The notes under the pieces were generated by a model. That model saw only the letters and a list, made by a program, of their open reading frames with translations, did not search any database and had not been told where the DNA came from. From the NCBI RefSeq assembly GCF_017591425.1, contig NW_024467121.1, positions 23,510,707 through 23,574,706 of the forward strand: a DNA stretch of 64,000 nucleotides. The letters run 5' to 3'. Positions 59,732-64,000 of the stretch are shown here, in pieces. This DNA is from Ochotona curzoniae (taxonomy: Eukaryota; Chordata; Mammalia; Lagomorpha; Ochotonidae). Position 1 is the first letter of the stretch. Each line of letters begins with the position of its first letter. The translations under genes were made by a program, and so were the position numbers.

Positions 59732-61450
59732 TTTTTAATTAATTGCATTGCATTATGTGACACAGTGTTATGGGCACTGGGATTCCCCCCACCCCTCCCC
59801 GAACCCTCTCCCCATGGTGGATTTCTCCACCTTGCTGCATTACCACAGTTCAAATTCAGTTGAGGTTCTTTCATTGGAAGTATTTACCAAGCATAAAGTC
59901 CAGCATCTTATTATCCTAGTGGGTTCAACGATTTCTTGGTGAGACCATCTCTGGTCTGAAGGTAAACCCGGCAAAGTATTGTCCCAATCCATTAAAAGCC
60001 CCAACATAGCATCAACAACCATTTACAACTCTATGGCATTAATTGACATGGTATTGATTAACAGTATGTTAATAGGAAAATGCAGGTTCTTAACTACATC
60101 CTGTGACTTCTTCATAGACATTTCAATTTTTGGTTTATATTCAACCGGATTCCATACTCCTCAAAATGGCTATAGATTACTATTCAGCTGTCTCGTCTAT
60201 TTTTATTTTATTATTTAGCTGTTTATAGTGTTGAAGCATGATTTTGCTGAACTTAGTTGTTTTTCGAATGGTCTGAACTGGCTTATAACTCTAGCAAGAC
60301 ATGTGTCATCAGTTTAGGTACAGAACATTTTTTTTAGGAGGGGTGTGCGGAGAAATCCCCAGTACCCCAGTGAGGCATAACTAATCTTTGTGTCCTACCT
60401 AGTGAGGTATGAGTGAATCCCCGTTGACCATTTCCTGTCTGATTCTAAGCTTTCCTTGTTGTTGTCTGTCCATTCTAGGTTTTTTTCTTTGTTTGTATGT
60501 TTGTTCGTTTGTTTTGAGGGGTTTCTGGAGTGATCCTAGTGGTCATCGCGAGAGAGGGTGGGGACCCAGAGCCGGAGCTAGGTGAGGACCAGAGAAAGCT
60601 TGCCTCCCTAGTCCCGAAGGAGGTTTATTATTCTTCTGTTTCTGTGGACTGCTCAGGGTTCCTGGTTGTTGTTCTGATGATGCTGGTTTCTGCACGGCAG
60701 AGTTTGGACTTCTTCCATCCCCTTGGAGCCTCTAGATGGGGGTGGGTGACCTCACAGTTCTCGGCCTCTGAAGGCACTCCTATTCCCCATGGTCATATAT
60801 TCCATGGAATACTACTCAGCTATTGAAAAAAATGAAATGCAGTTTTTTGTGGCCAAATGGGCCCAACTGGAATCCATTATGCTAAGAGAAATGAACCAAT
60901 CACAAAAAGTTAAATACCACATGTTTGCCTTAATTTGAGATGAAAAGTTGTTAATCTGGAAAATAATACCTGTATATTGTAATGTTATTGCAATCTCTGG
61001 CAGCCTGTATCCAATGCAGTAAGATAATGCGTTGTAATCTATAAAACAACAATTAATGTGAGTCAGAATGCTTGTGATCTACATCAAAGAACTGTAAAAG
61101 CTAAAACACTCTTAATATGTTATGTTACTCCATAATGAGGAGAGAATGCAGAGAAATCTTCCATCTCCCTAAAAAGTGTGAGGAAGACGTGAAATATAGC
61201 CTATCAGGATCAAATCTGGTAACTCACAGACAACAGATTCGAATCTGCACTAGACAATAGTAAAGCTACACAGGCATAAGGGGGGAATCGGGAGCAACCC
61301 TAAAAGCCTCTTAACAGGAGGTCATGCGTATGGAGCAGGGAGGAGACCCCAGAGTGGAGCGGGTGGACAGGAGGAGGCTGGTATCCCAACCCTGAAGACT
61401 CCCACATCCTCACCAAGGACTATCAGTACAGACACCAAGGACTACATCCC
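59732..61450 (-). mobile_element. L1 with 5' inversion (twin priming), TSD intact
   Basis: The left piece (59732-about 60796) is antisense L1 3'UTR down to the 3' terminus. The right piece (about 60797-61450) is the preceding L1 segment in sense orientation: ORF2 C-terminal end ('ggaatactactcagctattg', 'ctaagagaaatgaacc') and proximal 3'UTR up to 'ggactacatccc'. Together they cover a continuous stretch of L1 with about 20 nt missing at the join. An 11-bp duplication AAAATTACTTT bounds the whole (59721-59731 and 61451-61461). Confidence 0.9.
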
Positions 61451-62044
61451 AAAATTACTTTGTTTTTACATCAAGTGAAATTGAATTTTGTTGATCTCCT
61501 GAGTGAAGCATATAGCACCATTTGTGAATTGTTTATTTCTTCTGTATGTGATCAGGCAGAGACAGGTTCTTGCCTATTGTGTGTGTGTCAGTGGGAAAAT
61601 GAATGTAATGGTTTAAGTGGTATACAGAAATGAATTATTTTTCATACAAGGTCTTGTGACCAATAGCTAGGCTGTTTCTGTAACAAAGAGTTAGCAAATT
61701 TTATAAAGTTCACCTTCAGAGAAGCTGCACATGCATACTTCTTAGGGAAGTTACTGGAAATAATTTGTTTGTGTTTATGTTTGTACCCAGTTCCATCTAT
61801 ATTGTAGCCTTACTTTATTTTTCAATTTCTTTTGGTAGTAATGAAAACATTATGGAGTGTATTGCACCACCATCTTTGGTTCAGCAATATCTTGGCTCTG
61901 TTACTTGTGCTCTTCAAAGAGATTGCCCACCATTTCCGTCTTTGCTTCGCATTCTTTTCTCACCCCACTTAAATACACCATCTCTTCCCTGAATGATGAC
62001 ACATGACCCAGCACCTACATCCAATAAATATTCCTTTCTTCTTG

Positions 62045-62780
62045 AAATTACCATTTTCTTTTTACAATGGTTTTTATCAATATAAACAACAACATTTCAC
62101 ATGACTCATAACTTCGGTTCTTACAATATGGTGAGATTTTCCTTTCTCCCTTCTTCACCCTGCCTCCTCCTCTTCTTCCCTCCATCCTTTCTTTCTTGCC
62201 TCTTTCCTTTTTGAAATAACATTTTTAAATTCATTTTATAGACAGAGGCTTAATACTCCACTAGAGTTTAATATGCAAAATAAACAAAAAACACTGCTCA
62301 GCAGTAATGCAGACAGGGCTATAAATAGTAATGCAATTCTAAAATTTTCTTCCATATATTAGCTACCACAAATCAGAAAAAATGTGATGTTTGTCTTTAG
62401 CCTCTGGCTTCTTTCATTAAATATAATGATTTCCATTTGCATCCATTTTGTGGCAAAATAAAGATTGTGGTTGTACGCTACATTTCTTTATTCACTCTTA
62501 AGTTGGTGGACATTTGGGTCAACTTCCTATCTTAACTACTGTGAATTGAGCTGTTATAAACATCTCTTTCACTTCTTTTGGGTATATTTCTGGGCGTGGA
62601 ATGGCTGGGTCATATGTTAAATCTAATTTCAGATTTCTTAGAATTCTCCAGTTTACTTTCCTACCAACAGTATACTAGGATACCTTTTCTTCACTTTTTC
62701 ACTAGCATTTGTTGTTTTTTGACTCTGGAATTATAGCCATTCTAACTGGGGTGATGTGATAAATCTTTCTGGTGGTGATT
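62045..62780 (-). repeat. Ancient L1 (mammal-wide type) 3' end, antisense
   Basis: 'tttttacaatggtttttatc', 'catttgcatccattttgtgg', 'ttgggtatatttctgggcgt', 'ctaccaacagtatactagga' and 'attctaactggggtgatgtg' follow the order of antisense L1 ORF2 end and 3'UTR of old subfamilies. Confidence 0.82.
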
Positions 62781-62918
62781 TTTTTTTTAAGATTTATTGA
62801 TTTTTGTTTGAAAGCATAGAATTAGAAAGAGATCTTGCAAATGCTGACCTACTCCCCAAATGGTTGCAGTGGCCAAAACTGGGCTGTTCTGCAGCTGGAA
62901 GCCAGGAGCTCAAATTTC
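62781..62918 (-). repeat. CSINE 3' fragment, antisense
   Basis: 'aagatttattgatttttgtt' tail, 'ctactccccaaatggttgca', 'gaagccaggagctcaaattt'; truncated after that. Confidence 0.8.
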
Positions 62919-63115
62919 TTTTTGCTTTATATTCTGTCATTGCCCAGAATGTATATTGCTGTTTTTCTACATGTGTTTGCTACTTGTGTTTGCTTGCTAT
63001 TAGTTTTTGTAATGAATGCTTTCTATAAACTTGTAGTAATTTGCCTACTGTATAATAGTACCATGCCAGCTATTGTTACAAAACTTGAGTAATCATTTGT
63101 AGTCTTCCCTTGAAT

Positions 63116-64000
63116 TCCTCCCCCCACCCCAGTTTATTTAAAAGGTAAGGAAATCACAGAACCACACTCAGGGATGCAGTGGGCCAAGAGGGGAAAGGTG
63201 AGAGAGAGATGTTTCCTTCATCTTTACCCACTGGGAGAGAAAGAACACCGTCTTCATTGGTTGTCTTCTCATGAGCCTAGGAGGGGGAGTGGTTATACAA
63301 TGCCACCCTCCAGTCACAGGTGAAGGGGAATACAACTTGGGAAAGGAGTCAGTTGATTGACAACTAGGCAAACAGTGTTACACAAGGTGGGAGAGGTAAG
63401 ACTTTCAATTGGAGAATCTAAGCTTGTTCCATTTCATTCCTTCCTGAGATTTTCAATTCTTGTTCTTAAGAATTGCTGAAGGATCTAGTTTTATTTTATC
63501 CTCTGTAGTTAGCATTCTGCTGATTAGGGGTGTAGGGTTTGCATGTTCCAGCTTAGATATCTCTCCCTGTCTCATCTAATGGTGCTGATTAGGGGTGTAG
63601 GGCTTGCGTGTTCCAGCCTAGATATCTCTCCCTATCTCATCTAATGGATTTATCTCAGGAGCCATAGAACATATAGCTGGTGCCCATGGCTTTGTCCCCC
63701 ATATTGTTATCATCACTCTGAGAGATCACTGGCCTTTTCTTGTCTTTTAAAGTGGCATCCACGGGCCAGCTCCAGCCCCAGGCACCCTCCTTGCCAGGCT
63801 AGACAGTCATATTGCCCAGGTATCTCTGGCCTGAGGGGCCCCATCAGGGACCCCAGCTAGCCTTTGCGGTTGGCTCCAGCTTCAGACCTCCTCCTTATTT
63901 GGCTGGGCAACCACCCCTGCTAATACTGCTCAGGCCATGGGCCTCCTCCAGGCACTCTAGCATGTACACTGGGGCTGTGGCTTCAGGTCCCCTCCCTGCT
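63116..64000. other. Unclassified GC-richer region running off the window end
   Basis: A compositional change at about 63116. 63526-63650 contains a tandem duplication of about 65 bp ('gctgattaggggtgtagggt' and its second copy at about 63587). 63760-64000 is GC-rich with loosely repeated 'ggctccagc' and 'cctcctcc' motifs. It may be an LTR or another composite repeat continuing beyond 64000. Confidence 0.4.

Larger units (their letters stand above)
48188..64000 (+). other. AKT3: AKT3 intron downstream of the c.696 exon (partial)
   Basis: No further AKT3 exon was recognised, so this is the 5' part of the next intron. Besides the listed repeats, 48188-49522, 49854-50394, 50960-52717, 56824-58370, 58738-59286 and 61462-62044 are AT-rich and carry nothing I recognise. 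Confidence 0.85.

Noticed and set aside
48188..64000. The AKT3 exon following c.696
   Set aside because: Looked for the LFFHLSRERVFSEDR coding region; not seen, so presumed beyond 64000.

Overview
The window is mammalian nuclear DNA, almost certainly from a lagomorph and probably a pika (Ochotona). Several dozen copies of a tRNA-derived SINE of the lagomorph C-repeat (CSINE) type are scattered through it, with L1 elements whose long 3'UTRs resemble the lagomorph type. The youngest CSINE copies differ from the rabbit C-repeat consensus as I remember it, which favours pika; that species call is inference.

The only protein-coding gene recognised is AKT3, on the + strand. Five consecutive internal exons are intact: 24114-24225, 28803-28947, 39815-39946, 46840-46905 and 48119-48187. 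They encode residues 58 (last two bases) to 232: the second half of the PH domain, the linker, and the kinase N-lobe with the glycine loop, catalytic lysine, helix-C glutamate, gatekeeper and start of the hinge. The exons upstream (start codon, first half of PH) and downstream (rest of the kinase) were not found, so the window opens and closes inside introns.

The introns are mostly retroelement debris. Region 1-24 kb: ancient L2 and MIR, many CSINEs, an antisense L1 at 8.3-10.4 kb with a nested CSINE, two copies of an unclassified composite retroposon (10.8-11.7 and about 13.4-14.3 kb), two U2 snRNA pseudogene fragments, and a (CA)n tract with Z-DNA potential. Region 24-40 kb: CSINE clusters, a large GC-rich array of about 60-80 bp units related to the composite element (29.3-32.9 kb), and a CpG-rich class II ERV solo LTR with a 6-bp target duplication (38.2 kb). 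Region 40-64 kb: serial CSINE insertions at 41.7-42.3 kb, an L1 nested in a CSINE at 44.7-46.1 kb, a rearranged L1 at 52.7-55 kb, a clear twin-primed L1 at 59.7-61.5 kb, and an ancient L1 at 62.0-62.8 kb.

The most interesting functional observation is that the five exons total 524 nt and would form, if circularised, a closed 174-codon ORF whose stop overlaps its own start (TAATG). This matches the published human circ-AKT3/AKT3-174aa as I recall it. Oppositely oriented CSINEs flank the block. The most interesting candidate novelty is the SVA-like composite retroposon family.
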